A stretch of 64,000 nt of DNA from Actinocatenispora sp963815125 (lineage in GTDB: Bacteria > Actinomycetota > Actinomycetes > Mycobacteriales > Micromonosporaceae): NCBI GenBank assembly GCA_963815125.1, contig CAWFFM010000001.1, positions 558,001 to 622,000 of the forward strand, in the 5' to 3' direction. Shown here piece after piece: positions 43,698 to 52,215 of the stretch (positions are counted from its first letter, which is position 1; the number at the start of each line of letters is the position of its first letter). The notes under the pieces are model-generated. The model searched no databases. It worked only from the letters and a program-made list of their open reading frames with translations, and was not told the DNA's origin. Made by a program: the position numbers and the translations under genes.

Positions 43698-45731
43698 GTG
43701 AGTTCACCGACCTCGTTGTTGAAGCGGCTGCTGGTCGGGCGGCCGTTCCGGTCCGACCGGCTGCAACACACGTTGTTACCGAAGCGCATCGCGCTGCCGG
43801 TGTTCGCGTCCGACGCGCTGTCGTCGGTGGCGTACGCGCCGGACGAGATCCTGCTGACGCTCTCGGTGGCCGGCGCGTCGGCGGTGGTGTTCTCGCCGTG
43901 GATCGCGCTGGCCGTCTCCGTCGTCATGATCACCGTGGTGGCCAGTTACCGCCAGAATGTGCACGCCTACCCGTCCGGCGGTGGTGACTACGAGGTCACC
44001 ACGGTGAACCTGGGCCGTCCGTTCGGTCTCGCGGTGGGCAGCGCCCTGATGGTCGACTACGTGCTGACCGTGGCGGTCTCCACCTCCTCCGGTATCGCCA
44101 ACCTGGGTTCGGCGATACCGGTGGTGTCGCAGCACAAGGTGCTCATAGCGGTCGCCGCGGTGCTGCTGCTGACCGCGGCGAACCTGCGCGGCCTGAAGGA
44201 GTCCGGCACCGCCTTCGCGATACCCACCTACGGGTTCATGTTCGCGGTGCTCGTCATGGTGGGTGTCGGTCTGTTCCGTATCTTCGTGCTGGGGCAGCAT
44301 GTCCAGGCCGAGAGCGCCCCGTACCACCTGCGCGCGGAGACGTCACTGACCGGGTTCGCGTTCTTCTTCCTGCTGTTGCGTGGTTTCTCGTCCGGTTCGG
44401 CGGCGCTGACCGGCGTGGAGGCCATCTCCAACGGGGTTCCGGCCTTCCGTAAACCGAAGAGCCGCAACGCCGCGTCGACCCTGTTGATGCTCGGCATCCT
44501 GGCGATCACCATGCTGGTCGGTATCGTGATGCTGGCCCGACTCACCGGTGTCAAGATCGTCGACGATCCGGCCACCCAGCTGATCGGTGCGCCCGCCGGC
44601 TACCAGCAGAAGACGGTGACCGCGCAGCTGGCGCACGCGGTGTTCTCCGGCTTCGCGCCGGGTTTCTACTTCGTGGCCGCGGTGACCGCGATCATCCTGC
44701 TGCTGGCGGCGAACACGGCGTTCAACGGCTTCCCGGTGCTGGGGTCGATCCTGGCCCAGGACCGGTACCTGCCCCGGCAGCTGCACACCCGCGGTGACCG
44801 GCTTGCCTACTCCAACGGGATCCTGTTCCTGGCGGCGTTCGCCTGCGTACTGATCCTGGCCTTCCAGGCCAATCCCACCCGGCTGATCCAGTTGTACATC
44901 GTCGGGGTGTTCGTGTCCTTCACGCTCTCCCAGACCGGCATGTTGCGGCACTGGAACCGGCTGCTGCGTACCGAACGGGACCAGCTCGCCCGACGCAGGA
45001 TGGTCCGGTCCCGGGCGATCAACGGCTTCGGGGCCTGCCTGACCGGCGTCGTGCTGCTGATCGTGCTGATCACCAAGTTCCTGTCCGGCGCCTGGATCGC
45101 GATCGCCGCGATGGCGGTGATCTACCTGTTGATGGTCGGTATCCGCAAGCACTACGACCGGGTGGCCGAGGAACTGGTTCCGCCGGATGAACGCGGTGTG
45201 CTGCCGGCTCGTAACCACGCCGTGGTGCTGGTCAGCCAGCTGCACCTGCCGACCCTGCGGGCTGTGCAGTATGCCCGGGCGACTCGTCCGGACACCCTGA
45301 CCGCGGTGACGGTGAACGTGGACGCCAACGACACCCGTCGGCTGCAGGCCGAGTGGGAGGACCGGGAGCTGCCGGTACCGCTCACCGTGATCGACTCGCC
45401 GTTCCGCGAGATCACCCGGCCGATCATCGGCTACGTGAAGAACATGCGGCGCGACTCGCCCCGCGACGTGGTCACCGTGTTCATCCCCGAGTACGTGGTG
45501 GGCCGGTGGTGGGAGCACCTGCTGCACAACCAGAGCGCGCTGCGGATCAAGGCGAGGCTGCTCTACGAGCCCGGTGTCATGGTGACCAGTGTGCCGTGGC
45601 AGTTGACCTCCAGCGAGAACAAGAACCTGACCCGCTACGACCGGCAGCTGCGTCGCGGTGTGGTGCGTGGCCCGCAGCAGGCCGACGGCAATGAGCCGGG
45701 CACGGCCGACGACCTGGTGCTGCGCAAGTGA
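43698..45731 (+). CDS. APC-superfamily potassium transporter (KimA-like)
   Basis: The 677-residue protein has about 12 membrane helices and a soluble C-terminal domain from about residue 500. Its N-terminus (LLKRLLVGRPFRSDRLQ..., FASDALSSVAYAPDEILL) and SSGSAALTGVEAISNGVPAF, VLGSILAQDRYLPRQLHTRGDRLAYSNGI and LHNQSALRIKARLL closely match the KimA (YdaO) potassium importer of Bacillus subtilis as I recall it, and the C-terminal part is the USP-like domain by which c-di-AMP inhibits KimA. Homologues are usually labelled amino-acid permeases. Adjacent TrkA/RCK proteins support potassium as the substrate. The GTG start fits the conserved N-terminus. The next gene overlaps by four bases. Confidence 0.85.
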   Translation: MSSPTSLLKRLLVGRPFRSDRLQHTLLPKRIALPVFASDALSSVAYAPDEILLTLSVAGASAVVFSPWIALAVSVVMITVVASYRQNVHAYPSGGGDYEVTTVNLGRPFGLAVGSALMVDYVLTVAVSTSSGIANLGSAIPVVSQHKVLIAVAAVLLLTAANLRGLKESGTAFAIPTYGFMFAVLVMVGVGLFRIFVLGQHVQAESAPYHLRAETSLTGFAFFFLLLRGFSSGSAALTGVEAISNGVPAFRKPKSRNAASTLLMLGILAITMLVGIVMLARLTGVKIVDDPATQLIGAPAGYQQKTVTAQLAHAVFSGFAPGFYFVAAVTAIILLLAANTAFNGFPVLGSILAQDRYLPRQLHTRGDRLAYSNGILFLAAFACVLILAFQANPTRLIQLYIVGVFVSFTLSQTGMLRHWNRLLRTERDQLARRRMVRSRAINGFGACLTGVVLLIVLITKFLSGAWIAIAAMAVIYLLMVGIRKHYDRVAEELVPPDERGVLPARNHAVVLVSQLHLPTLRAVQYARATRPDTLTAVTVNVDANDTRRLQAEWEDRELPVPLTVIDSPFREITRPIIGYVKNMRRDSPRDVVTVFIPEYVVGRWWEHLLHNQSALRIKARLLYEPGVMVTSVPWQLTSSENKNLTRYDRQLRRGVVRGPQQADGNEPGTADDLVLRK

Positions 45732-46978
45732 CCTCAGCCGACGAACCGGTCGTGGTGGGTACCCGACTGGCACTGGAGATCGAACGGGTCGCGCCGGGCG
45801 GGCACTGCGTGGCCCACCATGACGGCCGGGTCGTGTTCGTCCGGCACACCCTGCCCGGTGAGCGGGTGTCGGCGATGGTGACCGAGGTACGGTCCGGTTA
45901 CCTGCGGGCCGACGCGGTCGAGGTGGACCGGCCGGCGCCGGGACGGGTGACGCCACCGTGCCGGTACGCCGGGCCGGGCGGTTGCGGCGGTTGCGACTGG
46001 CAGCACGCCGACGCCGCGACGCAGCGGCAACTGAAGGCCGCGACCGTGTCCGAGCTGCTGCACCGGGTCGGTCGGTTGACCGAGGAACAGGTCGATGACC
46101 TGCAAGTACGAGTGATCGAGCTGCCCGGTGGTCTGCTCGGCTGGCGCAGCCGGGTCCGGTACGCGGTGGGGCGCGACGGTCGGGCCGGGTTCCGGCAGCA
46201 CCGTTCGCACCGGGTGGTCGCGGTGCAGGAGTGCCTCATCGCCACCGCGGCGGTACGCGAACTTCCGGTGACCACGCAGCGCTGGCCGCGGCACGCGGAG
46301 GTGGCGGTGGCCGCGGCCGGGAGCGGGGAGCAGCATGCCGTACTGAGTCACGTCGAGGTGCCGGGCCGGCGCGGTGTGTCGCGGACCCGCCTGGTGGACG
46401 GTTCCGCCGAACTGTCGGAGACCGCGCTGGGTCGCCGGTTCACTGTGCCGGCGGAGGCGTTCTGGCAGGTCCACCCGGCCGCACCCGACACGCTCGCGAC
46501 GGCGGCACTGGAACTGCTGCAACCGCGACCGGGTGAGCGTTGCTGGGACCTGTACGGCGGTGTCGGCCTGTTCAGCGCGGCACTGGCCGGGGCGGTCGGT
46601 CCGGACGGGTCGGTCACGATGGTGGAGTCCGGTCGTGCGGCGGTCCGGGCGGCCAAGCGCAACCTTGCCGACCTGCCGCAGGTCCGTACGGTGCCGGGCC
46701 AGGTGGAGCGGGTGCTGGCGCAGCTGAGTGGTGCCGGGGCGGAGGTCGTGCTGCTGGATCCGCCGCGCTCGGGTGCGGGACGTGAGGTGGTCTCCGCACT
46801 CGTGGCGGTACGTCCCCGGGCGATCTGCTACGTGGCCTGTGACCCGGCCGCGCTGGCCCGGGACACCGCGACGTTCGCCGAGCTCGGCTGGCAGTTGCGT
46901 ACGCTGCGTGCCTACGACGCGTTTCCGATGACGCAGCATGTCGAATGTGTCGCATTGTTCCAGCCAGGCGTAGGCTGA
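45728..46978 (+). CDS. TRAM-domain class I RNA (uracil-5-)methyltransferase
   Basis: The 416-residue protein has an N-terminal TRAM domain (LEIERVAPGGHCVAHHDGRVVFVRHTLPGERV), a cysteine cluster CRYAGPGGCGGCDWQH as in iron-sulfur-containing RlmD enzymes, and a Rossmann domain with WDLYGGVGLFSAAL, VLLDPPRSGAGREV and the catalytic-cysteine loop YVACDPAALARD. It should methylate C5 of a uridine in rRNA or tRNA. GTGA overlaps the KimA-like stop, so the two are co-transcribed, as in mycobacteria. The exact nucleotide is not known. Confidence 0.92.
   Translation: MTSADEPVVVGTRLALEIERVAPGGHCVAHHDGRVVFVRHTLPGERVSAMVTEVRSGYLRADAVEVDRPAPGRVTPPCRYAGPGGCGGCDWQHADAATQRQLKAATVSELLHRVGRLTEEQVDDLQVRVIELPGGLLGWRSRVRYAVGRDGRAGFRQHRSHRVVAVQECLIATAAVRELPVTTQRWPRHAEVAVAAAGSGEQHAVLSHVEVPGRRGVSRTRLVDGSAELSETALGRRFTVPAEAFWQVHPAAPDTLATAALELLQPRPGERCWDLYGGVGLFSAALAGAVGPDGSVTMVESGRAAVRAAKRNLADLPQVRTVPGQVERVLAQLSGAGAEVVLLDPPRSGAGREVVSALVAVRPRAICYVACDPAALARDTATFAELGWQLRTLRAYDAFPMTQHVECVALFQPGVG
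46971..46976 (+). promoter_or_regulatory. -10-like box before the SMI1-like gene
   Basis: TAGGCT lies at the very end of the RNA methyltransferase gene, eight bases before the GTG at 46985. It is a weaker case of the leaderless-promoter pattern. Confidence 0.35.
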
Positions 46979-46984
46979 CGGGTC

Positions 46985-47554
46985 GTGAACGTCCCGGAGG
47001 AGACCACTGCGGTGGGCGACACGACCGCGCTGCTCGCCCTGCTGCCGGTGCCGGCGGCGCCGGGGCTGAGCGCCGCTGAGCTGGCTGGGGTGCAGAGTCG
47101 GTACGGGTTCCGCTTCGCCGAGGACCACCGTGCCCTGCTTGCCGCCGGCCTGCCGGTCGGCGACGGCTTCCCCGACTGGCGGCATGGCACCCCGGGTGTG
47201 CTTCGCGACCTGCTGCGCCGACCGGTCGACGGTGTCCTGTTCGATGTCCGGGAGAATGGTTTCTGGTACCCCGGCTGGGGTGAGCGTCCGACGGCGGTAG
47301 CGGAGGCGGTGCGGATCGCGGAACAGCGGCTGGTCGATGCGCCGCCGCTGGTGCCGGTCTACCGGCACCGGTATCTACCGGGTGTCGGTGGCCCGGCCGG
47401 GCATCCGGTCCTGTCGGTGTCCCAGACCGACATCATCGTCTACGGCGCCGACCTGCCCCGCTATCTGCGTGCCGAGTTCGCCGGCGGTTACCGCCCCGAA
47501 CTGGTCGAAGGGGCGCGCTCTACGGTGCCGTTCTGGTCGGACCTGCTCGGCTGA
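46985..47554 (+). CDS. SMI1/KNR4-like (SUKH) protein
   Basis: The 189-residue protein shows GLSAAELAGVQSRYGFRFAEDHRALLAAGLPVGDGFPDWRHGTPGVLRDLL and VLSVSQTDIIVYGADLPRYLRAEF, the pattern of SMI1/KNR4 or SUKH domains. These include immunity proteins of polymorphic toxin systems as well as housekeeping proteins. There is no toxin gene nearby, so an immunity role is not supported. The GTG start is 6 bases after the preceding stop. Function unknown. Confidence 0.7.
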   Translation: MNVPEETTAVGDTTALLALLPVPAAPGLSAAELAGVQSRYGFRFAEDHRALLAAGLPVGDGFPDWRHGTPGVLRDLLRRPVDGVLFDVRENGFWYPGWGERPTAVAEAVRIAEQRLVDAPPLVPVYRHRYLPGVGGPAGHPVLSVSQTDIIVYGADLPRYLRAEFAGGYRPELVEGARSTVPFWSDLLG

Positions 47555-47596
47555 CGGTGCGCATCCGACCCGGGCCCTATCCCGATGGTGCCGAGC

Positions 47597-48259
47597 TCAG
47601 GCCGCCAGCTTGACCGTACGGATCGGTAGCCGCAGGCTGATCCCCTCGCGGCGCAGGGACCGGCGGAACCACAGCAGGGAGACCACGATCGCCCCGATCA
47701 CCAGCGCGTACGAGGCTCCGGTGCCGACCAGCAGGTAACTGCCCAGGCTGGTGTGCGCCAGCATCCACAGGGTCAGGACACCGCTGAGGATGAACACGGC
47801 AGACCACAGCACCGACACCCGGTGGAAGAAGCGGCGTACCCGTGGGTTGTCGGTCAGCGCGGGTGGGAAGACGCAGAAGTCGGCGGCGAGTTTGGCGATC
47901 AGGGACCTGCCGAACGGCAGCAGAGCCAGAAATGCCAGACCGATCACGAAATCCTGGAGCGAGGGCGACAGGAAGTAGAGGAACACGCTCCCGGTCGTAT
48001 AGCCGACCACGGTACGCACCACCAGCAGGGCGGTCATGAACGCGAGCACGGTGGGGACGGGTCGACGTGTCGCCACCCGCCAGCCGAGCGCGGCAAGCGA
48101 CCAGCCGAGCGCGGCGAACAACGCGCCGTGCAGCCCGGCCAGGCTCATCACCAGGTAGAACAGCCCGAGTGGGATGAGCGTGGCCTCCAGCAGGTGGGTG
48201 AGTCCGTGCTTGAGATGCACGCCCAGCGCGGGAAGGTGGATCGTGGTGGCTTCGGCCAT
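47597..48259 (-). CDS. Multi-pass membrane protein (VC0807-like)
   Basis: The 220-residue protein has five or six membrane helices: LLEATLIPLGLFYLVMSLAGLHGALFAALGWSLAALGWRV, VLAFMTALLVVRTVVGYTTGSVFLYFL, FVIGLAFLALLPFG, VLWSAVFILSGVLTLWMLAHTSLG and GTGASYALVIGAIVVSLLWFR. The arrangement matches VC0807-family proteins and is similar to DUF3159. Function is unknown. ATG 48259 is taken as start without a strong ribosome site. It converges with the SMI1-like gene. Confidence 0.75.
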   Translation of the reverse strand: MAEATTIHLPALGVHLKHGLTHLLEATLIPLGLFYLVMSLAGLHGALFAALGWSLAALGWRVATRRPVPTVLAFMTALLVVRTVVGYTTGSVFLYFLSPSLQDFVIGLAFLALLPFGRSLIAKLAADFCVFPPALTDNPRVRRFFHRVSVLWSAVFILSGVLTLWMLAHTSLGSYLLVGTGASYALVIGAIVVSLLWFRRSLRREGISLRLPIRTVKLAA

Positions 48260-48736
48260 GGGGGTGTAAACCTCTCGAATTCGTCGCCCTGCACTGGATG
48301 TACCGCGTGGTGGCGGCCCTGTCACGGGCCGATCATCAGTGCGTGCCCGGATGTCTACGGGCTAACCCAGCTGTCTTCCGGTCCGACCGGATCGGGTGCG
48401 ATCGCTCGGGGGAGCCGGTGACCGGGGGCCGGTGGGGTACCGGTCGCACCGGGTCAGCTCATCCGGACTCTCAGGTGCGTGACGGGTAACGGTACCGGTG
48501 TCAGCCCGTCAGTCAACCGGGCCGAGCAGCCGAGGTGGGACAACTCACCGGTCGGCGGCCCTCCGACAAACCTCCGTGGATTCGCCTCTTGACGGATGCG
48601 GGCATCGCTGGCGCAGGATACCTTCAGGTCTTGAAACCAGATGATTCCTGGTTCCCATCACATCACCGGACCATCGCGGGCCACCGGTGGCCCGCCGGCC
48701 GTACGGGCCGGGAGCCGGCAGGACGGAGGAGAGCAG
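48260..48736. promoter_or_regulatory. Divergent control region upstream of the ROK gene
   Basis: No gene is supported in these 477 bases. The part nearest the ROK gene contains the palindrome at 48635-48653. TTGACG occurs at about 48590 and GGATACC about 23 bases later, a poor promoter spacing. Confidence 0.35.
48635..48653. promoter_or_regulatory. Candidate operator palindrome of the ROK regulator
   Basis: AACCAG, seven bases, CTGGTT form a 19-base palindrome about 84 bases before the ROK start. It lies in a short AT-rich stretch and is a plausible binding site for its winged helix domain. Confidence 0.45.
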
Positions 48737-49945
48737 ATGCCTGCTGCCACGCCGGACGACCACCCACCAGGCTCCCAGTCGTCCCTTCACCGTGCGAACG
48801 TGACCAGGGTGCTGCGGGCCGTACGGGCGGCGGGAACCCTCAGCCAGGCGGAGATCTCCCGGCACACCGGGTTGTCCGCCGCCACCGTGTCCAACATCGT
48901 GCACGAACTCGCTGACGAGGGTTCGGTCCAGGTACGGACCGGTTCGGCAGGTGGTCGACGGGTGCGCCGGGTGACGTTGAGTCCGTCCAGCGGCGTGGTG
49001 GTCGGGGTGGATTTCGGGCACTCGCATCTGCGCGTCGCCGTCGGCGACCTGTCCCACCAGGTACTGGCCTCCGACGCCGAGCCGGCCGACGTGGACGCCT
49101 CCGGCGCGGAATGTCTGGAGCAGGCCGCCCGGCTGCTGGACACGCTGCTGGCCCGCGCGGGCGTACCGCGGGACCGGGTGAACGGGGTAGGGCTCGGGGT
49201 ACCGGGGCCCATCGACGAGGACACCGGGGAGATCGGCTCCAGCGCGCTGCTGCCCGGCTGGGTGGGCGTACGGCCCCGGGAGGCGCTGGCGCAACGCCTG
49301 GAACTGCCCGTACACGCCGACAACGACGCAAACCTCGGCGCTCTCGGTGAGCTGGTGTTCGGTGCCGGGCGGGGCCAGCGGGACCTGGTCTACCTGAAGG
49401 TGTCCACCGGCGTCGGCGCTGGTCTGGTGCTCGGTGGGCGGATCTACCACGGCGCCGGCGGTACCGCGGGGGAGATCGGGCACATCACCCTGGACGAGTC
49501 GGGGGCGGTCTGCCGGTGCGGTAACCGGGGGTGTCTGGAGACCCACGCCAACGCCAAGTACCTGCTGGATCTGTTGCGTGACAGCCACGGGCCGGACCTC
49601 ACCGTGGCCGGTGCGCTACAGCTCGCGCAGTGCGGTGACCCCGGCTCGCGTCGGGTGCTGTCGGACATGGGGCGGCACCTGGGTGTCGGGGTGGCGAGCC
49701 TGTGCAACCTGCTCAACCCACGCTGCGTGATCATCGGTGGTGATCTGGCCGGTGCCGGCGAGCTGCTCATCGGGCCCCTGCGGGAGTCCGTGAGCCGGTA
49801 CGCGATTCCCAGCGCGGCCCGGCAGTTGTCCGTACTGGCCGGCACTCTCGGTGACCGTGCCGAGGTGTTGGGGGCACTGGCACTGGCGCTGAGCAAGACC
49901 GATCATGCGGTCGGACCGATCTTCGACACCGGCCCCGGGCAGTGA
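48737..49945 (+). CDS. ROK-family transcriptional regulator / sugar kinase
   Basis: The 402-residue protein joins a winged helix-turn-helix (about residues 15-75, LRAVRAAGTLSQAEISRHTGLSAATVSNIVHEL) to a ROK domain with VVGVDFGHSHLRVAV (phosphate loop), VPGPIDEDTGEI, VSTGVGAGLVLGGRIYHGAGGTAGEIGH and the zinc motif CRCGNRGCLE. NagC/XylR-like members repress sugar uptake genes and release DNA on binding the sugar or its phosphate. It is followed after 150 bases by the xylose-type ABC transporter, its likely target. ATG 48737 has GGAGGAG upstream. Confidence 0.92.
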   Translation: MPAATPDDHPPGSQSSLHRANVTRVLRAVRAAGTLSQAEISRHTGLSAATVSNIVHELADEGSVQVRTGSAGGRRVRRVTLSPSSGVVVGVDFGHSHLRVAVGDLSHQVLASDAEPADVDASGAECLEQAARLLDTLLARAGVPRDRVNGVGLGVPGPIDEDTGEIGSSALLPGWVGVRPREALAQRLELPVHADNDANLGALGELVFGAGRGQRDLVYLKVSTGVGAGLVLGGRIYHGAGGTAGEIGHITLDESGAVCRCGNRGCLETHANAKYLLDLLRDSHGPDLTVAGALQLAQCGDPGSRRVLSDMGRHLGVGVASLCNLLNPRCVIIGGDLAGAGELLIGPLRESVSRYAIPSAARQLSVLAGTLGDRAEVLGALALALSKTDHAVGPIFDTGPGQ

Positions 49946-50095
49946 CAGGTGTCGATCGCGGGCTTCAGATAGGTAACGAATGGGCGCGGTTTTCTCTTGT
50001 GACATCTTCACTTCTTGACGACGCGGCAGGTGCGCGGTTGACTGTCGCTACTCTGGCCGCGCGAGTGCGGCCTGTGTCAGGGAGGTTTCGAGCAC

Positions 50096-51208
50096 GTGAG
50101 GACCTACTTGCGTCGCGGGCTCGCGGTCGCCGCGGTCGCCGTCCTGGCTCTCGGGGCGTCGGCCTGTGGCAAGGCGAAGCAGTCCGGTGGCAGTGACAAC
50201 TCCGGCAAGGGCGTCAGCGTCAGCCAGGGCTTCAAGATCGGCATTCTGCTGCCCGAGTCCAAGACTGCCCGGTACGAGAAGTTCGACCACCCGTACCTGG
50301 AAGCGGACATCAAGAAGCTGTGCCCCAAGTGCACGATCGAGTACCGCAACGCCAACCAGAACGCCGACACCCAGCGCCAGCAGGTCGACTCCGTACTGGC
50401 GGCCGGGGTGAAGGTGCTGATCCTCGACTCGGTGAACTACAAGTCGATCCAGTCCTCGGTCACCAAGGCCAAGTCGCAGGGCGTCAAGGTCATCGCCTAC
50501 GACCGGCTGGCCACCGGCCCGATCGCCGGCTACTCGTCGTTCGACAACGAGAAGATCGGTGAGCTGCAGGGCACCGCATTCCTGAAGGCGGTCTCGAAGG
50601 GCGGCAGCCCGAAGCGGGGCAAGGTCATCCTGGTCAACGGCTCGCCCGACGACCCGAACGCCCCGGACTTCAAGAAGGGCATGCACAAGATCCTCGACGG
50701 CAAGGTCAACGTCGGTGCCGAGTACGACACCACGGACTGGAGCCCGGACGGTGCCCGCCAGGAGGTCACCGGTGCGATCAGCAAGATCGGCGCCTCGAAG
50801 GTGATCGGCGTGTACGCGGCCAACGACGGCATGGCCGGCGGTGCGGTCGCCGCGCTGAAGGCTGCGAACGTCAAGCCGCTCCCGCCGGTGACCGGTCAGG
50901 ACGCCGAGGTGGCCGGGTTGCAGCGGATCCTGGCCGGCGAGCAGTACGCCACCATCTACAAGTCCATCAAGCCGCAGGCCCAGGCCGCAGCGGAGATGGC
51001 AGTGGCCTTCGCCCAGGGCAAGAAGTGGGACGGCGGCGGCGACACCGTGAACAACGGAACGGTCACCGTACCGGCCAAGATCGTGCCGGCCACCGCGGTT
51101 ACCAAGGACAACATCGAGAGCACCGTGGTCAAGGACGGCTACTGGAAGGCCTCCGAGATCTGCACCGGCCAGTACGCCAAGCTCTGCGCAGCGGCCGACG
51201 TCAAGTAG
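50096..51208 (+). CDS. Sugar ABC transporter substrate-binding lipoprotein (XylF-like)
   Basis: The 370-residue protein has a lipoprotein signal (VAAVAVLALGASAC, lipid-modified Cys24), so it is anchored outside the membrane. The mature part is a type 1 periplasmic-binding fold (FKIGILLPESKTARYEKFDHPYLEADIKKL, GVKVLILDSVNYKSIQSSV, VIAYDRLATGPIAGYSSFDNEKIGELQG, DGMAGGAVAALK, VTGQDAEVAGLQRILAGEQYATIY), the signature of xylose/ribose-type binding proteins. The GTG start follows GGGAGG at about ten bases. Two hairpins separate it from the ATPase gene, which would keep binding protein in excess. Confidence 0.93.
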   Translation: MRTYLRRGLAVAAVAVLALGASACGKAKQSGGSDNSGKGVSVSQGFKIGILLPESKTARYEKFDHPYLEADIKKLCPKCTIEYRNANQNADTQRQQVDSVLAAGVKVLILDSVNYKSIQSSVTKAKSQGVKVIAYDRLATGPIAGYSSFDNEKIGELQGTAFLKAVSKGGSPKRGKVILVNGSPDDPNAPDFKKGMHKILDGKVNVGAEYDTTDWSPDGARQEVTGAISKIGASKVIGVYAANDGMAGGAVAALKAANVKPLPPVTGQDAEVAGLQRILAGEQYATIYKSIKPQAQAAAEMAVAFAQGKKWDGGGDTVNNGTVTVPAKIVPATAVTKDNIESTVVKDGYWKASEICTGQYAKLCAAADVK

Positions 51209-51236
51209 TCCAACCGGCCCCACCGGGCCACCGGCC

Positions 51237-51288
51237 GGGGTTCCCGACATCGATGTCGCCACCGGGAGACGTCGCCGCCGGGAACCCC
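51237..51288 (+). terminator. First attenuating hairpin after the sugar-binding protein
   Basis: GGGGTTCCCG (51237-51246) pairs perfectly with CGGGAACCCC (51279-51288); the 32-base loop contains a smaller palindrome, CGACATCGATGTCG. It lies 29 bases past the stop. Confidence 0.6.
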
Positions 51289-51305
51289 TGACCGGCAGCG
51301 TTACC

Positions 51306-51335
51306 TGCGGCCCGGCCGGCGACGGCCGGGCCGCA
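51306..51335 (+). terminator. Second attenuating hairpin before the sugar ABC ATPase
   Basis: TGCGGCCCGGCCG (51306-51318) pairs perfectly with its complement (51323-51335) around the loop GCGA. With the preceding hairpin it probably lowers transcription into the ATPase and permease genes. Confidence 0.75.
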
Positions 51336-51357
51336 TCCAGATGGGAGATGGTGTGAG

Positions 51358-52215
51358 GTGACAAGCGCACCGGTGCGGACCGAGACGCCGGTACTGGCGT
51401 TGTCGGGGATCTCCAAGCGGTTCGGTGCCGTACAGGCGCTGACCGACGTGGAGCTGGAAGTGCACGGCGGCGAGGTGCTCGCCCTGGTCGGCGACAACGG
51501 CGCCGGAAAATCCACGCTGGTCAAGACGATCTCCGGGGTGACCACGGCGGACTCCGGCGTGATCGAATGGCAGGGCAGGCCGGTGACCGTGTCCCGCCCG
51601 CACGACGCGCAGGCCCTCGGAATCGCGACCGTGTACCAGGACCTGGCGCTGGCCGACAACCTCGACGTGGTCGGCAACCTGTTCCTCGGTCGGGAACTGC
51701 GCCGCTTCGGCGTGCTGGACGAGGTCGAGATGGAACGGCGGTCCAGGGAACTGCTGGACACGCTGTCGATCAAGATCCCCAGCGTGCGGATCCCGGTCGC
51801 CTCACTGTCCGGCGGGCAGCGCCAGACGGTGGCGATCTCCCGGTCCCTGCTGGGTGAGCCCAAGGTGGTGATCCTGGACGAGCCGACCGCGGCACTCGGC
51901 GTGGAACAGACCGCACAGGTGCTCGACCTGGTCGAGCGGCTCCGTGACCGTGGCCTGGGCGTCATTCTGATCAGCCACAACATGGCCGACGTCCGAGCCG
52001 TCGCGGACCGGGTCGCGGTACTGCGGCTGGGCCGCAACAACGGCGTCTTCGACGTACGGGAGACCAGCCAGGAGCAGATCATCTCGGCGATCACCGGCGC
52101 CTCGGACAACGCGGTGACCCGGCGCGCGGCCGCCCGGGCAGTGCCCGGGGAGGACGGCCTGGTGGATGCCGTACCGGCAGACGACGACGTTGCGAAGACG
52201 GAGGGCGAGCGGTGA
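51358..52215 (+). CDS. Sugar ABC transporter ATP-binding protein (XylG-like, single domain)
   Basis: The 285-residue protein has one ABC domain: Walker A GDNGAGKST, Q-loop VYQDLALADN, signature LSGGQRQTVAISRSL, Walker B VVILDEPTAALG and the switch histidine ISHNMADV. XylG/RbsA-type ATPases usually have two tandem domains (about 500 residues); this is the single-domain actinobacterial form, which must dimerise. The C-terminal 40 residues are disordered and acidic. GTG 51358 is the start; the permease start overlaps the stop by four bases. Confidence 0.93.
   Translation: MTSAPVRTETPVLALSGISKRFGAVQALTDVELEVHGGEVLALVGDNGAGKSTLVKTISGVTTADSGVIEWQGRPVTVSRPHDAQALGIATVYQDLALADNLDVVGNLFLGRELRRFGVLDEVEMERRSRELLDTLSIKIPSVRIPVASLSGGQRQTVAISRSLLGEPKVVILDEPTAALGVEQTAQVLDLVERLRDRGLGVILISHNMADVRAVADRVAVLRLGRNNGVFDVRETSQEQIISAITGASDNAVTRRAAARAVPGEDGLVDAVPADDDVAKTEGER

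Noticed and set aside
46985..47554. Toxin-immunity system based on the SMI1/SUKH-like protein
   Set aside because: No polymorphic toxin or secretion gene is adjacent, and the gene sits directly behind a housekeeping operon.
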